NCBI GenBank assembly: GCA_021836225.1
Contig: JAKBJA010000117.1
Span: 315,455-379,454, forward strand
Source of the DNA: Pseudomonadota bacterium
GTDB lineage: Bacteria; Pseudomonadota; Gammaproteobacteria; Burkholderiales; Thiobacillaceae
Direction of reading: 5' to 3'
Length of the DNA: 64,000 bases
The notes under the pieces are model-generated. The model saw only the letters and a program-made list of their open reading frames with translations. It searched no databases and was not told the DNA's origin. Position 1 is the first letter of the stretch. Every line of letters begins with the position of its first letter. Below are positions 1-8,408 of this stretch, one piece after another. The position numbers and the translations under genes were made by a program.

Positions 1-1
1 T

Positions 2-307
2 CCGTCGGCAAAATACGTGGTGTTCCATTGCGCGGATCCGATGGACGAACTGGGGACGCGTTACTACGAAAGCATCGATATGGACGACGCCTGGCATGTG
101 CAAACCCTGCTCGCCTACGAACTGAACGACGAGCCGCTGCCGATCAAGAACGGCGCACCGATACGCGTGCGCGTCGAGCGCCAGCTGGGCTACAAGATGG
201 CCAAGTACATCATGCAGATCGAACTCGTCGAGCGACTGGATGACATCGCAGGCGGCAAGGGCGGCTACTGGGAGGACCTGGGCTACGAGTGGTACGCTGG
301 TATCTGA
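2..307 (+). CDS. Sulfite-oxidase-type molybdopterin oxidoreductase, C-terminal end (partial)
   Basis: The gene enters from the left edge, so only its last 101 residues are visible. They read like the C-terminal part of the molybdopterin-binding fold of sulfite oxidase/YedY-type enzymes. Family-like stretches are LAYELNDEPLPIKNGAPIR, then RQLGYKMAKYIMQIEL, and a closing GGKGGYWEDLGYEWYAGI. In the family this region packs around the molybdopterin and helps form the substrate pocket. The cofactor-ligating cysteine and any export signal lie outside the window, so substrate and location cannot be judged. A stop codon at 305-307 and about 100 bases separate it from glyQ. Confidence 0.75.
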   Translation, partial: PSAKYVVFHCADPMDELGTRYYESIDMDDAWHVQTLLAYELNDEPLPIKNGAPIRVRVERQLGYKMAKYIMQIELVERLDDIAGGKGGYWEDLGYEWYAGI

Positions 308-408
308 TCCGCGCGGCACGCAGTTGCGCCCCGGATTTTCGGTACTTCCCTGGAAACCCGGGTTAAGCACGTTAAAATGCGGCTTTCCCCGATTTCCGCT
401 GATTCGCC

Positions 409-1332
409 GTGAAACCCACCTTTCAGGACATCATCCTCACCCTGCAGCGCTACTGGGGCGAGCGCGGCTGCGCGCTCTTGCAGCCCTACGACATGGAAGT
501 CGGCGCCGGCACCTCGCACACTGCGACCTTCCTGCGCGCGCTCGGCCCCGAGCCGTGGAAAGCGGCCTACGTGCAGCCGAGCCGCCGGCCCAAGGATGGC
601 CGCTACGGCGACAACCCCAACCGGCTGCAGCACTACTACCAGTTTCAAGTGGTGCTGAAACCGGCGCCGGCCGACATCCTGGAGCTGTATCTCGGCTCGC
701 TTGAAGCGCTCGGGTTCGACCTGAAGAAGAACGACGTCCGCTTCGTCGAGGACGACTGGGAAAATCCCACCCTCGGTGCCTGGGGCCTGGGCTGGGAAGT
801 GTGGCTGAACGGCATGGAAGTGACCCAGTTCACCTATTTCCAGCAGGTCGGCGGCATCGACTGCAAACCGATCACCGGCGAAATCACCTATGGCCTGGAA
901 CGCCTTGCCATGTACCTGCAGGGCGTCGAGAGCGTGTACGACCTGGTGTGGACCGAGGGCCTCACTTACCGCGACGTCTATCACCAGAACGAGGTCGAGC
1001 AATCGACCTACAACTTCGAGCACAGCGACGTCGACTTCCTGCTCACAGCCTTTTCCGCGTACGAGAGGAAGGCGCAGGAGCTGATGGCCGCCCAGCTCGC
1101 GCTGCCGGCGTATGAACAGGTGCTGAAAGCCGCGCACACCTTCAACCTGCTCGACGCGCGCGGCGCGATCTCGGTGACCGAACGCGCCGCCTACATCGGG
1201 CGCATCCGCAACCTCGCGCGCGCGGTGGCGAAGAGCTACCTCGACAGCCGTGCGCGGTTGGGCTTCCCGATGGCGCCCAGGGACTGGGCGCATGAAGTCA
1301 CGGCACAACTCGAAAAGAAGGCGGCAGCATGA
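409..1332 (+). CDS. glyQ: Glycyl-tRNA synthetase alpha subunit
   Basis: This is the 307-residue alpha subunit of the bacterial alpha2-beta2 glycyl-tRNA synthetase, which forms glycyl-adenylate and charges tRNA-Gly in the cytoplasm. The length is normal for the family and the sequence is highly conserved from the start: [20 protein letters not shown], then [37 protein letters not shown] and [14 protein letters not shown]. The start is GTG at 409, directly before the conserved KPTFQD. A TTAAAAT-like -10 element lies in the leader around position 372. The last codons overlap the start of glyS by four bases (ATGA), so the two subunits are translationally coupled. Confidence 0.97.
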   Translation: MKPTFQDIILTLQRYWGERGCALLQPYDMEVGAGTSHTATFLRALGPEPWKAAYVQPSRRPKDGRYGDNPNRLQHYYQFQVVLKPAPADILELYLGSLEALGFDLKKNDVRFVEDDWENPTLGAWGLGWEVWLNGMEVTQFTYFQQVGGIDCKPITGEITYGLERLAMYLQGVESVYDLVWTEGLTYRDVYHQNEVEQSTYNFEHSDVDFLLTAFSAYERKAQELMAAQLALPAYEQVLKAAHTFNLLDARGAISVTERAAYIGRIRNLARAVAKSYLDSRARLGFPMAPRDWAHEVTAQLEKKAAA

Positions 1333-3434
1333 GCGCTCAAAATCTTCTGGTTGAGCTGTTTGTCGAAGAACTGCCGCCCAAGGCGCTGAAGAAGCTGGGC
1401 GAGGCGTTTGCCGCCGCGCTGGCCGAGAGCCTGGTTGGGCAGGGCCTGGTCGATGCGAAGGCTGCCGTAGTCAATTTCGCCTCGCCACGCCGCCTCGGTG
1501 CGCACGTCACGGGCGTGCTGGCGCGCGCTGCCGACAAGCCGGTGTCGACCAAGCTGATGCCGGTCGCCGTCGGCCTCGACGCCGACGGCAAGGCGACGCC
1601 GGCGCTCTTGAAGCGCCTCGCCGCGCTTGGTGCCGACGAGTCCGCCGTGACGAAGCTGCGGCGCGAAGGCGAAGGCAAGAACGAGGCGCTGTTCCACGAC
1701 AGCATCGCGCCCGGCACGACGCTGGTCGATGGCTTGCAGCGCGCGCTCGAAGCCGCGATGGCCAAGTTGCCGATCCCCAAGGTGATGACTTACCAGTTGG
1801 AAGACGGCTGGACCACGGTCAACTTCGTGCGTCCGGTGCATGGCCTGGTCGCATTGCATGGCGCCGACGTCGTGCCGGTCTCGGTGCTCGGCCTTGAGGC
1901 CGGCCGCATGACGCTGGGACACCGTTTCGAGGCGCGCGTCAGCCCGGTCGCGCTCACCAATGCCGACTGCTATGCCCTACAGATGGTGGACGAAGGCGCC
2001 GTGATCGCCAGCTTCGCCGAGCGCCGCGCCGAGATCGCGCGCCAGCTTGAGGCCGCCGCCGCGCCGCTGGGCCTGAAGCCGGTCGAGGACGATGCCCTGC
2101 TGGACGAGGTCACCGCTCTGGTCGAGCGTCCCAATGTGCTGGTCGGCAAGTTCGAGGAAGCCTTCCTCGAAGTGCCGCAGGAATGCCTGATTCTCACCAT
2201 GAAGGCGAACCAGAAGTATTTTCCGCTGCTGGATGCGGCGGGCAAGCTGACCAATCAGTTTCTGATCGTCTCCAACATCTCGCCCGCCGATGCATCGGCC
2301 GTGATTCAGGGCAACGAACGCGTGGTGCGTCCGCGGCTGGCCGATGCCAAGTTCTTCTTCGACCAGGATCGCAAAAAGGCGCTCGACTCGCGTGTGCTGG
2401 GGCTGGCCAAAGTGGTGTACCACAACAAGCTCGGCACTCAGGGGGAGCGTGTGACGCGGGTGCAGGCGATTGCGCGCGCGATTGGCGACAAGCTGGGCGG
2501 CGAGACGCTGGCGCTGAAGGCCGACCAAGCCGCGCTGCTGGCCAAGGCCGACCTGCTTACCGACATGGTCGGCGAATTCCCCGAGCTGCAGGGCATCATG
2601 GGGCGCTACTACGCGCAGCATGATGGCCTGTCTGACGACATCGCTTTCGCCATTGAGGACCACTACAAGCCACGCTTTGCTGGCGACGAGCTGCCGCGTA
2701 ACGACGTCGGCATCTGTGTGGCGCTGGCTGACAAGCTGGAAACCCTAGTCGGGTTGTTCGGCATCGGGCAGATCCCGACAGGGGACAAAGATCCATTCGC
2801 ACTGCGTCGTCATGCGCTTGGCATGCTGCGCATTCTCATCGACAAATCGCTTCCTCTGAGCCTCTTCGATCTGATCAACATTGCATTTTCCGCTTTTCCT
2901 CCGGGCATGCTGAATGACGCGCACACGGACGCGGAAACTTTTGTGTATGACCGTCTCAGCGGATTGATGCGGGATCATGGCTATTCAGCCAACGAGGTGG
3001 ATGCGGTGCTGTGCATGCGGCCTACTCAAATTTGGCTCGTTCCGAAACAGCTCAGCGCCGTGCGAGCTTTTGCCGCATTACCAGAATCTGAAAGTCTGGC
3101 CGCCGCCAACAAGCGCGTCGGCAACATCCTGAAAAAAGCCGAGGGCGAGGTGGGTGCAAAAGCCGACCCGTCCCGCTTCGTCGAGGCGGCGGAAACGGCA
3201 TTGTTTGCATCGCTCAGTGAGATCGCACCGCGCGCCGACGCCGCATTTTCCGCTGGCGACTACACTGCGTCGCTGCAGGCGCTGGCCGCCCTCAAGGCCC
3301 CGGTCGACGCCTTCTTCGACAGCGTAATGGTCAACGCCGACGATCCCGCCCTCAAGGCCAACCGCCTGGCGCTCCTGAACCAGTTGCACCAGACCATGAA
3401 CCGGGTTGCGGACTTGTCGCGGCTGGCGGCGTAA
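1329..3434 (+). CDS. glyS: Glycyl-tRNA synthetase beta subunit
   Basis: This 701-residue protein is the beta subunit of the tetrameric glycyl-tRNA synthetase; in the family it carries tRNA-recognition functions. The N-terminal [20 protein letters not shown] is typical of GlyS. Other family stretches are [39 protein letters not shown] and GRYYAQHDG, and the C-terminal alpha-helical domain with [18 protein letters not shown] is anticodon-binding-like. Length is usual. The ATG overlaps the glyQ stop. Ten bases separate its stop from gmhB, so all genes to gloA are probably one transcription unit. Confidence 0.97.
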   Translation: MSAQNLLVELFVEELPPKALKKLGEAFAAALAESLVGQGLVDAKAAVVNFASPRRLGAHVTGVLARAADKPVSTKLMPVAVGLDADGKATPALLKRLAALGADESAVTKLRREGEGKNEALFHDSIAPGTTLVDGLQRALEAAMAKLPIPKVMTYQLEDGWTTVNFVRPVHGLVALHGADVVPVSVLGLEAGRMTLGHRFEARVSPVALTNADCYALQMVDEGAVIASFAERRAEIARQLEAAAAPLGLKPVEDDALLDEVTALVERPNVLVGKFEEAFLEVPQECLILTMKANQKYFPLLDAAGKLTNQFLIVSNISPADASAVIQGNERVVRPRLADAKFFFDQDRKKALDSRVLGLAKVVYHNKLGTQGERVTRVQAIARAIGDKLGGETLALKADQAALLAKADLLTDMVGEFPELQGIMGRYYAQHDGLSDDIAFAIEDHYKPRFAGDELPRNDVGICVALADKLETLVGLFGIGQIPTGDKDPFALRRHALGMLRILIDKSLPLSLFDLINIAFSAFPPGMLNDAHTDAETFVYDRLSGLMRDHGYSANEVDAVLCMRPTQIWLVPKQLSAVRAFAALPESESLAAANKRVGNILKKAEGEVGAKADPSRFVEAAETALFASLSEIAPRADAAFSAGDYTASLQALAALKAPVDAFFDSVMVNADDPALKANRLALLNQLHQTMNRVADLSRLAA

Positions 3435-3444
3435 TATTTCGTTC

Positions 3445-3987
3445 ATGAAGCTCATCATTCTCGACCGCGACGGCGTCATCAATTTCGACTCCGACCAGTT
3501 CATCAAGTCTCCCGACGAATGGAAGCCCATTCCCGGCAGCCTGGAAGCGATCGCGCGGCTGACGCGCGAGGGCTGGCGCGTGGTGGTGGCGACCAACCAG
3601 TCGGGGCTGGCGCGCGGGCTGTTCGAGATGGCGACGCTCAATGCCATCCACGCCAAGATGCACAAGGCGGTGGCGCAGGCAGGCGGGCGCATCGAGGCGG
3701 TGTTCTACTGCCCGCATGCGGCCGACATGAACTGCGGCTGCCGCAAGCCCAAGCCGGGGCTGTTCGATGAGATTGCGGCGCGCTATGGCCACGACCTGCA
3801 CGACGTCCCCGCCGTGGGCGATTCGCTGCGCGACCTGGTGGCGGCGGCCAGCGTGGGCGCCCGCCCGCTGCTGGTGAAAACCGGCAAGGGCGAGAAAACC
3901 CTGGTGGCGGGCGGCTTGCCTGAGAACACGCCGGTGTTTGCCGATTTGAGCGAGGCCGTCGAATACCTGCTCAAGGCTGCGGCATGA
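3445..3987 (+). CDS. gmhB: D-glycero-beta-D-manno-heptose-1,7-bisphosphate 7-phosphatase
   Basis: This 180-residue HAD-superfamily phosphatase probably removes the 7-phosphate from heptose bisphosphate on the way to ADP-heptose for the lipopolysaccharide inner core. Motif I is ILDRDGVIN near residue 5, with the two catalytic aspartates. A T-N-Q-S-G motif II follows, and a zinc-binding loop (CPHAADMNCGCRKPKPGLF) marks the GmhB subgroup. The late acid motif is VGDSLRDL. I chose ATG 3445 because the catalytic strand begins immediately after it; a longer reading frame from 3406 would overlap glyS. Its stop overlaps the plsC start (ATGA). Confidence 0.92.
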   Translation: MKLIILDRDGVINFDSDQFIKSPDEWKPIPGSLEAIARLTREGWRVVVATNQSGLARGLFEMATLNAIHAKMHKAVAQAGGRIEAVFYCPHAADMNCGCRKPKPGLFDEIAARYGHDLHDVPAVGDSLRDLVAAASVGARPLLVKTGKGEKTLVAGGLPENTPVFADLSEAVEYLLKAAA

Positions 3988-4706
3988 GTCTGGTCCGCTC
4001 GCTGATTTTCGCGGTCCTGCAGACCGTGCTGACGATCTTTTTCAGCCTGGTGGCGTTCCTCAGCTTTCCGTTTTCGGCGCACGTGCGCTACCGGTTGATC
4101 ACCGGCTACAACCACACGGTGATCTGGCTGGCGCGCTGGGTGCTGGGCATCCGCTATGTGGTGGAAGGCAGGGAAAACCTGCCTGCGCAGCCTGCCATCA
4201 TCCTCGCCAAGCATCAGTCGGCGTGGGAGACCGTGGCCTTCCTGTGCCTGTTTCCGCCGATCTCGCCGGTGATCAAGCAGGAGTTGCTGAAGCTGCCGTT
4301 TTTCGGCTGGGCATTCCGCATGCTCTCTCCCATCGCCATTGACCGCAGTGCCGGGCGCGAGGCACTGAAGCAGATCGTCAGCCAGGGCACGCAGAAGCTG
4401 GCACAGGGGTTCTGGGTGCTGGTGTTTCCCGAAGGCACGCGCGTCGCCCCGGGTGAAAAGGGCAAGTACGGCATCGGCGGCGGCTGGCTCGCGGCGGAAA
4501 CCGGCGCGCCCATTGTGCCGGTGGCGCACAATGCCGGCGAGGTGTGGCCGAAGAATGCCTTCATCAAGCGTCCCGGCACGGTGACGGTGCGCATCGGGCC
4601 GGCGATTCCTACCGCGGGCAAGAGCGCAGCCGAGCTCACACGCGCGGTCGAGGCCTGGATCGAAACCGAAATGGCGAGGCTGCCCCCTGCTGCCGCACGC
4701 CAATAG
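3984..4706 (+). CDS. plsC: 1-acyl-sn-glycerol-3-phosphate acyltransferase
   Basis: This 240-residue membrane-bound enzyme transfers a second acyl chain to lysophosphatidic acid, giving phosphatidic acid for membrane lipids. The first 30 residues form a hydrophobic membrane anchor. The acyltransferase boxes are visible: KHQSAWET (catalytic His and acid, family H-x4-D/E), then IDRSAGREALKQ, FPEGTR (phosphate binding) and a VPVAHNAG block. The start overlaps the gmhB stop by four bases. Linkage of lipid A/core and phospholipid synthesis genes after glyQS fits a betaproteobacterial housekeeping unit. Confidence 0.93.
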   Translation: MSLVRSLIFAVLQTVLTIFFSLVAFLSFPFSAHVRYRLITGYNHTVIWLARWVLGIRYVVEGRENLPAQPAIILAKHQSAWETVAFLCLFPPISPVIKQELLKLPFFGWAFRMLSPIAIDRSAGREALKQIVSQGTQKLAQGFWVLVFPEGTRVAPGEKGKYGIGGGWLAAETGAPIVPVAHNAGEVWPKNAFIKRPGTVTVRIGPAIPTAGKSAAELTRAVEAWIETEMARLPPAAARQ

Positions 4707-4746
4707 CGGCGTCCTGCAGATCGGCGACGCCGCCGTTCCCTATCAG

Positions 4747-5394
4747 TTGCGGCGCTCGCGCCGCCGCCGTACGCTAGGCTTGACTGTCACTGCATGCGAA
4801 GTGCGTATCCACGCCCCGAGCTGGACCCCACGCGCCGAAATCGAAAGCTATGTGCAGCAGCAGCGCGACTGGCTGCATCGTACCTGGGTCCGCATGCAGG
4901 TGGGCATGCAGCGGGCCGAATCGGCGGCCGCGAACGAACTGCACTATCTGGGGCGCAGACTGAGGCTCGATATCCGGCACTCGCTCTTCCCCGAGATACG
5001 CCGGCACGGCAACACCCTGCGCGTGTATGCGCCGCTGGATGCGGATGCCGGGGAACTGGTGCGCGTCTGGTTGATTGCCCGCGCCGAACGTTTGCTGGCC
5101 TGGCGGCTTGCGCGCATCGCACGCAGGCTGGGGCGTGCGCCCAGCCGCTTCGCCCTGTCAGACGCGCAGACGCAATGGGGGAGCTGCACCCGGCGCGGCC
5201 ACATCCGCCTCAACTGGCGCCTGGTGCAGGCGCCGCTCGCACTCATCGACTACGTCGCGGCACACGAACTCGCCCACCTCGTCCACCTCGACCATTCGCC
5301 GCGCTTCTGGGCGCAGGTCGCCGCGCTGTGTCCCGATGCACTTGCGCGGCGCGCCGAGTTGCGCACAATGGGTAACTCCCTGTTTCGGGTGTAA
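4747..5394 (+). CDS. YgjP-like (DUF45) metal-dependent hydrolase
   Basis: A predicted zinc metallopeptidase-like protein of the YgjP/DUF45 family, related to the SprT/wss group; its cellular substrate is not established. The N-terminal [14 protein letters not shown] block, the central [19 protein letters not shown] and the metal site [18 protein letters not shown] (HExxH plus a third His) are diagnostic. The listed start is TTG 4747, but the reading frame stays open for at least 130 bases upstream with no ATG, GTG or TTG. Residues just upstream (GDAAVPYQ) look family-like, so the real N-terminus may be at a CTG (4687, 4690 or 4714). It lies between plsC and gloA. Confidence 0.8.
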   Translation: MRRSRRRRTLGLTVTACEVRIHAPSWTPRAEIESYVQQQRDWLHRTWVRMQVGMQRAESAAANELHYLGRRLRLDIRHSLFPEIRRHGNTLRVYAPLDADAGELVRVWLIARAERLLAWRLARIARRLGRAPSRFALSDAQTQWGSCTRRGHIRLNWRLVQAPLALIDYVAAHELAHLVHLDHSPRFWAQVAALCPDALARRAELRTMGNSLFRV

Positions 5395-5399
5395 CCATC

Positions 5400-5813
5400 A
5401 TGCGAATACTTCATACCATGTTGCGAGTGGGCGATCTCGACCGCTCGATCGATTTCTACACCCACGTCCTCGGCATGCAGCTACTGCGCCGCAAGGATTA
5501 TCCCGGCGGCAAGTTCACCCTGGCTTTCGTCGGTTACGGCAGCGAGGACAGGTCAGCCGTGCTAGAACTGACCTACAACTGGGGCGTCGACAAGTACGAG
5601 ATGGGCAGCGGCTACGGCCATATCGCCATCGAGGTCGAGGACGCCTACGCCGCGTGCGACGCCGCCGCGGCCAAGGGCGGCAAGGTGCTGCGCCCGGCCG
5701 GGCCGATGTCGCACGGCAGCACGGTGATCGCCTTCATCGAGGACCCGGACGGTTACCCGATCGAGTTCATCCAGAAGGGAACGGCGGGCTGGGTGAAGGA
5801 ATGGGCGGAATAA
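5400..5813 (+). CDS. gloA: Lactoylglutathione lyase (glyoxalase I)
   Basis: This 137-residue enzyme isomerises the hemithioacetal of methylglyoxal and glutathione to S-lactoylglutathione in the cytosol. It matches glyoxalase I from the first residue: [20 protein letters not shown] (metal-ligand His), then [20 protein letters not shown], a GYGHIAIEV stretch with the second His and an [10 protein letters not shown] metal-ligand Glu. The length is that of the short Ni-type enzymes such as E. coli GloA. ATG 5400 follows the preceding gene by five bases, and the gene converges on the DUF4202 gene. Confidence 0.95.
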   Translation: MRILHTMLRVGDLDRSIDFYTHVLGMQLLRRKDYPGGKFTLAFVGYGSEDRSAVLELTYNWGVDKYEMGSGYGHIAIEVEDAYAACDAAAAKGGKVLRPAGPMSHGSTVIAFIEDPDGYPIEFIQKGTAGWVKEWAE

Positions 5814-5834
5814 CGAAGGGCTCGCCCACGTCGC

Positions 5835-6431
5835 TTACTGACTGATCGCCTTGGTGATCAGCGGCACCAGCGGCTCCGGCAGCCTGATCTTGCCGGACAA
5901 AGCGAAGGCCTGCGCGCTCTTCGACATCTTGCCCCAGGTGCGGCGGATGATCTCCAGCCACTTCGCCTCGTCGTAATCGGGCTTGCTCTGGGCAAACGCC
6001 AGCATGTAGTGCTCGATGAAGACGAGGTTGGCAATGTCCTCCAGCAGCTGCGAGTCCGGATTGACCTTGATGCCGCGTTTTCCTACCGCTTTCTTGACCC
6101 GCTCGATCATCGCGTCGTCGTAGCCGGCCTGGCGCATCAGTTCTCCGGCCGTATTGGCGTGGAAGGTATACAGGCCGGTGCGCCACGCGTGATAGCCTTC
6201 CTTGGTCATCGGGTAGCTGCTGCGCGGCACCGTCCAGCGCCGGATGTGCTGGGCGCGCACGGCCAGCTGCGCAGCTTCGGAGGCGTCCGGCGCGAAGCGG
6301 CCGATCATCTCCGACATGCGGCGGCCATAGAGCAGTTCCTTTGGCTGGCCTTCGTCCAGGTTGGGGTCTTCCGCATTGGCCGCGTCGAACAGGGCCAGGG
6401 CGCGGTCGAAGCATTCGCGATTCTCGATCAT
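5835..6431 (-). CDS. DUF4202 family protein
   Basis: A 198-residue cytoplasmic protein that I recognise as DUF4202, a family without a known function. Family-like parts are DAANAEDPN near the N-terminus, PKELLYGRRMSEMIGRF, AVRAQHIRRWTVPRSSYPMT and LEDIANLVFIEHYMLAFA. Several conserved His and Asp/Glu residues are arranged as in all-helical metal-dependent hydrolases of the HD type, which is only a resemblance. I took the ATG at 6431 because homology begins there; a 16-residue upstream extension looks spurious. It lies 20 bases downstream of the OmpA-type gene on the same strand and may be cotranscribed with it. Confidence 0.75.
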   Translation of the reverse strand: MIENRECFDRALALFDAANAEDPNLDEGQPKELLYGRRMSEMIGRFAPDASEAAQLAVRAQHIRRWTVPRSSYPMTKEGYHAWRTGLYTFHANTAGELMRQAGYDDAMIERVKKAVGKRGIKVNPDSQLLEDIANLVFIEHYMLAFAQSKPDYDEAKWLEIIRRTWGKMSKSAQAFALSGKIRLPEPLVPLITKAISQ

Positions 6432-6451
6432 GGTTGCACCCCTTGCGCGTA

Positions 6452-7129
6452 TCAGTTTGCGACTACCGGCAGAATCCACAATTCGACCCGGCGGTTCAAC
6501 TGGCGGCCTGCCTCGGTACGGTTGTCCGCACGTGGCTCGGTTTCGCCCCTGCCGTAGGATTCCAGCCGGATCGGGTTGACGTTCTGACTGGCAAAGTAAT
6601 CCAGCACTGACTGCGCGCGCCGTTCCGACAGCGCCTGGTTGTATTCGTGCGTGCCCACGCTGTCGGTGTGGCCGATCACGGTCACCGTGGTCTTGCCGTA
6701 CTGGTTCAGCACGTGAGCGATCTTGCTCAGCGTCGGCAGGTAGCCCGGTTTCAGGACGGTGGAGTTGGTATCGAAGCCTGTGTTGGCGGTCATGCTGACC
6801 AGCAGCGCGTTGTCGCCCGGACGTTTTTCGAGGCTGATGTCGCCGCGCTGGATTTCAGGCTGCAGCTGCTTCTGCAGATCCCGGGCCTGCTGGTCCATGT
6901 AGTAGCCGACTCCTGCGCCGGTCAGGCCGCCGCCGACCGCACCGATCAGCGCGCCCTTGCCGCGATTCTTGTGATTGATGATTGCGCCGAGCGCCGCGCC
7001 GCTCACCGTGCCGATGATTGCCCCGGTCTGGGTCTTGTTCAGATCGCGCGCGTCGCCCAGGTCGTTGGTCGTGCAGGCGGAAAGCAGCAGGGTGGCCAGC
7101 AGGGGGATGACGATGAATGGTTTGTGCAT
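6452..7129 (-). CDS. OmpA-family outer-membrane lipoprotein
   Basis: A 225-residue lipoprotein expected to sit in the outer membrane and hold peptidoglycan. The signal peptide ends in a lipobox LLLSAC with the lipidated Cys at 19. A glycine-rich segment (GAIIGTVSGAALGAIINH, then GALIGAVGGGLTGAGVGYY) follows, as in YfiB/YiaD-type proteins. The C-terminal OmpA domain contains GFDTNSTVLKP, TVIGHTDSVGTHEYN, LSERRAQSVLDYF and NRRVELWI, including the Asp and Arg residues that bind diaminopimelate. The ATG at 7129 is the one at the start of the signal peptide. It is divergent from the old yellow enzyme gene. Confidence 0.9.
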   Translation of the reverse strand: MHKPFIVIPLLATLLLSACTTNDLGDARDLNKTQTGAIIGTVSGAALGAIINHKNRGKGALIGAVGGGLTGAGVGYYMDQQARDLQKQLQPEIQRGDISLEKRPGDNALLVSMTANTGFDTNSTVLKPGYLPTLSKIAHVLNQYGKTTVTVIGHTDSVGTHEYNQALSERRAQSVLDYFASQNVNPIRLESYGRGETEPRADNRTEAGRQLNRRVELWILPVVAN

Positions 7130-7314
7130 GGGAGATTCTTTCAGACGGGTTGAAATGGGGGAAGCGATGTGATCGTTCGGGATTCGCGGCATGTGTTGGC
7201 TCCGGCCTGCGGACTCCGCCATCAGCCGGAACTCGCATGCCTGCTGGAGGTCGCATCATGCGTCGCCTGCTTGCTCAACCGTGCCCGCACGATGCAAACC
7301 CAAGGATAGCCAAT

Positions 7315-8394
7315 ATGACCGATCTTTTCTCGCCCACCCGCTTCGGCGTCATCGAACTTTCCAACCGGGTGGTGATGTCGTCGCTGACGCGCAACCGGGC
7401 CGGCGCCGGCAATGTGCCGACGCCGCTCGCCGCCGAATATTACCGGCAACGCGCATCCGCCGGCCTGATTCTGACCGAGGCCACCCCGATCTGCGCGGAG
7501 GGCCACGGCTACCCGCGCACGCCCGGCATCCATACACCCGACCAGATCGCCGGCTGGAAAAAGGTGACCGAGGCGGTGCATGGCGCCGGCGGCAAAGTCG
7601 CGCTGCAGCTGTGGCATGTGGGACGGATTTCGCATCCCGATCTGCAGCCGGGCGGCGCCCTGCCGGTCGCGCCGTCGGCGATCCGCCCCGCAGGGCAGGT
7701 CTATACCGGGGCGGCGATGAAGGATTTCGTCACACCGCGCGCGCTGCGGACCGAAGAGCTGCCCGCGCTGGTCGCCGCCTACGCCCGGGCGGCGCGCAAT
7801 GCGATGGATGCAGGGTTCGACGGTGTCGAAGTGCATGCCGGCAACGGCTACCTGCTGGACCAGTTCCTGCGTTCGTCGACCAACCAGCGTACCGATGCCT
7901 ATGGCGGCAGCAAGGAAAGCCGCGCGCGCCTGCTGCTGGAAGTGCTGGATGCGATCTGCCGGGAGATCGGCAACGAACGCGTGGGTGTGCGGCTGTCGCC
8001 GGTGACGCCGTTCAACGACCTCCGCGACGACCACCCGCAGGAGACCTTCGACTATGTCGTCGCCCAGCTGAATCCGCTGCGGCTGGCTTTCCTGGATGTG
8101 CTGCAGGGAACCGGCGGCGCACCCAGGGAACAGTGGATTCCTTTCGACTACGAGAGGCTGCGTGCGCTGTATGAGGGCAACCTGATCCGCAACAACGGCT
8201 ACGACTTTGCGACAGCGCAGGCAGCGCTGAGTTCAGGCGCAGCCGATGCGATCGCCTTTGGCCGGCTGTTATTGGCCAATCCGGATCTGGTCGAACGCTT
8301 CCGCCGCGGTGCGCCGCTCAACCCGCCTGACTACGCAACGTTCTACACGGGCGAAGCGAAAGGCTACACCGATTATCCCTTCCTGCAGGACTGA
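7315..8394 (+). CDS. Old yellow enzyme family alkene/nitro reductase (NemA-like)
   Basis: A 359-residue FMN-dependent, NAD(P)H-using reductase of the old yellow enzyme family, which reduces activated C=C bonds and often nitro compounds. The barrel starts at LFSPTRFGVIELSNRVVMSS. The central VEVHAGNGYLLDQFLRSSTN with RTDAYGGS is the family signature, and LQLWHVGRISHP is the flavin/substrate segment. The DAIAFGRLLLANPDLVERF end is typical too. ATG 7315 follows an AAGGAT ribosome site; the frame is open upstream but that part has no homology. No pathway is suggested by the neighbours. The gene converges on the GGDEF-EAL gene. Confidence 0.92.
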   Translation: MTDLFSPTRFGVIELSNRVVMSSLTRNRAGAGNVPTPLAAEYYRQRASAGLILTEATPICAEGHGYPRTPGIHTPDQIAGWKKVTEAVHGAGGKVALQLWHVGRISHPDLQPGGALPVAPSAIRPAGQVYTGAAMKDFVTPRALRTEELPALVAAYARAARNAMDAGFDGVEVHAGNGYLLDQFLRSSTNQRTDAYGGSKESRARLLLEVLDAICREIGNERVGVRLSPVTPFNDLRDDHPQETFDYVVAQLNPLRLAFLDVLQGTGGAPREQWIPFDYERLRALYEGNLIRNNGYDFATAQAALSSGAADAIAFGRLLLANPDLVERFRRGAPLNPPDYATFYTGEAKGYTDYPFLQD

Positions 8395-8408
8395 GTGCCG
8401 GGCGCTAT

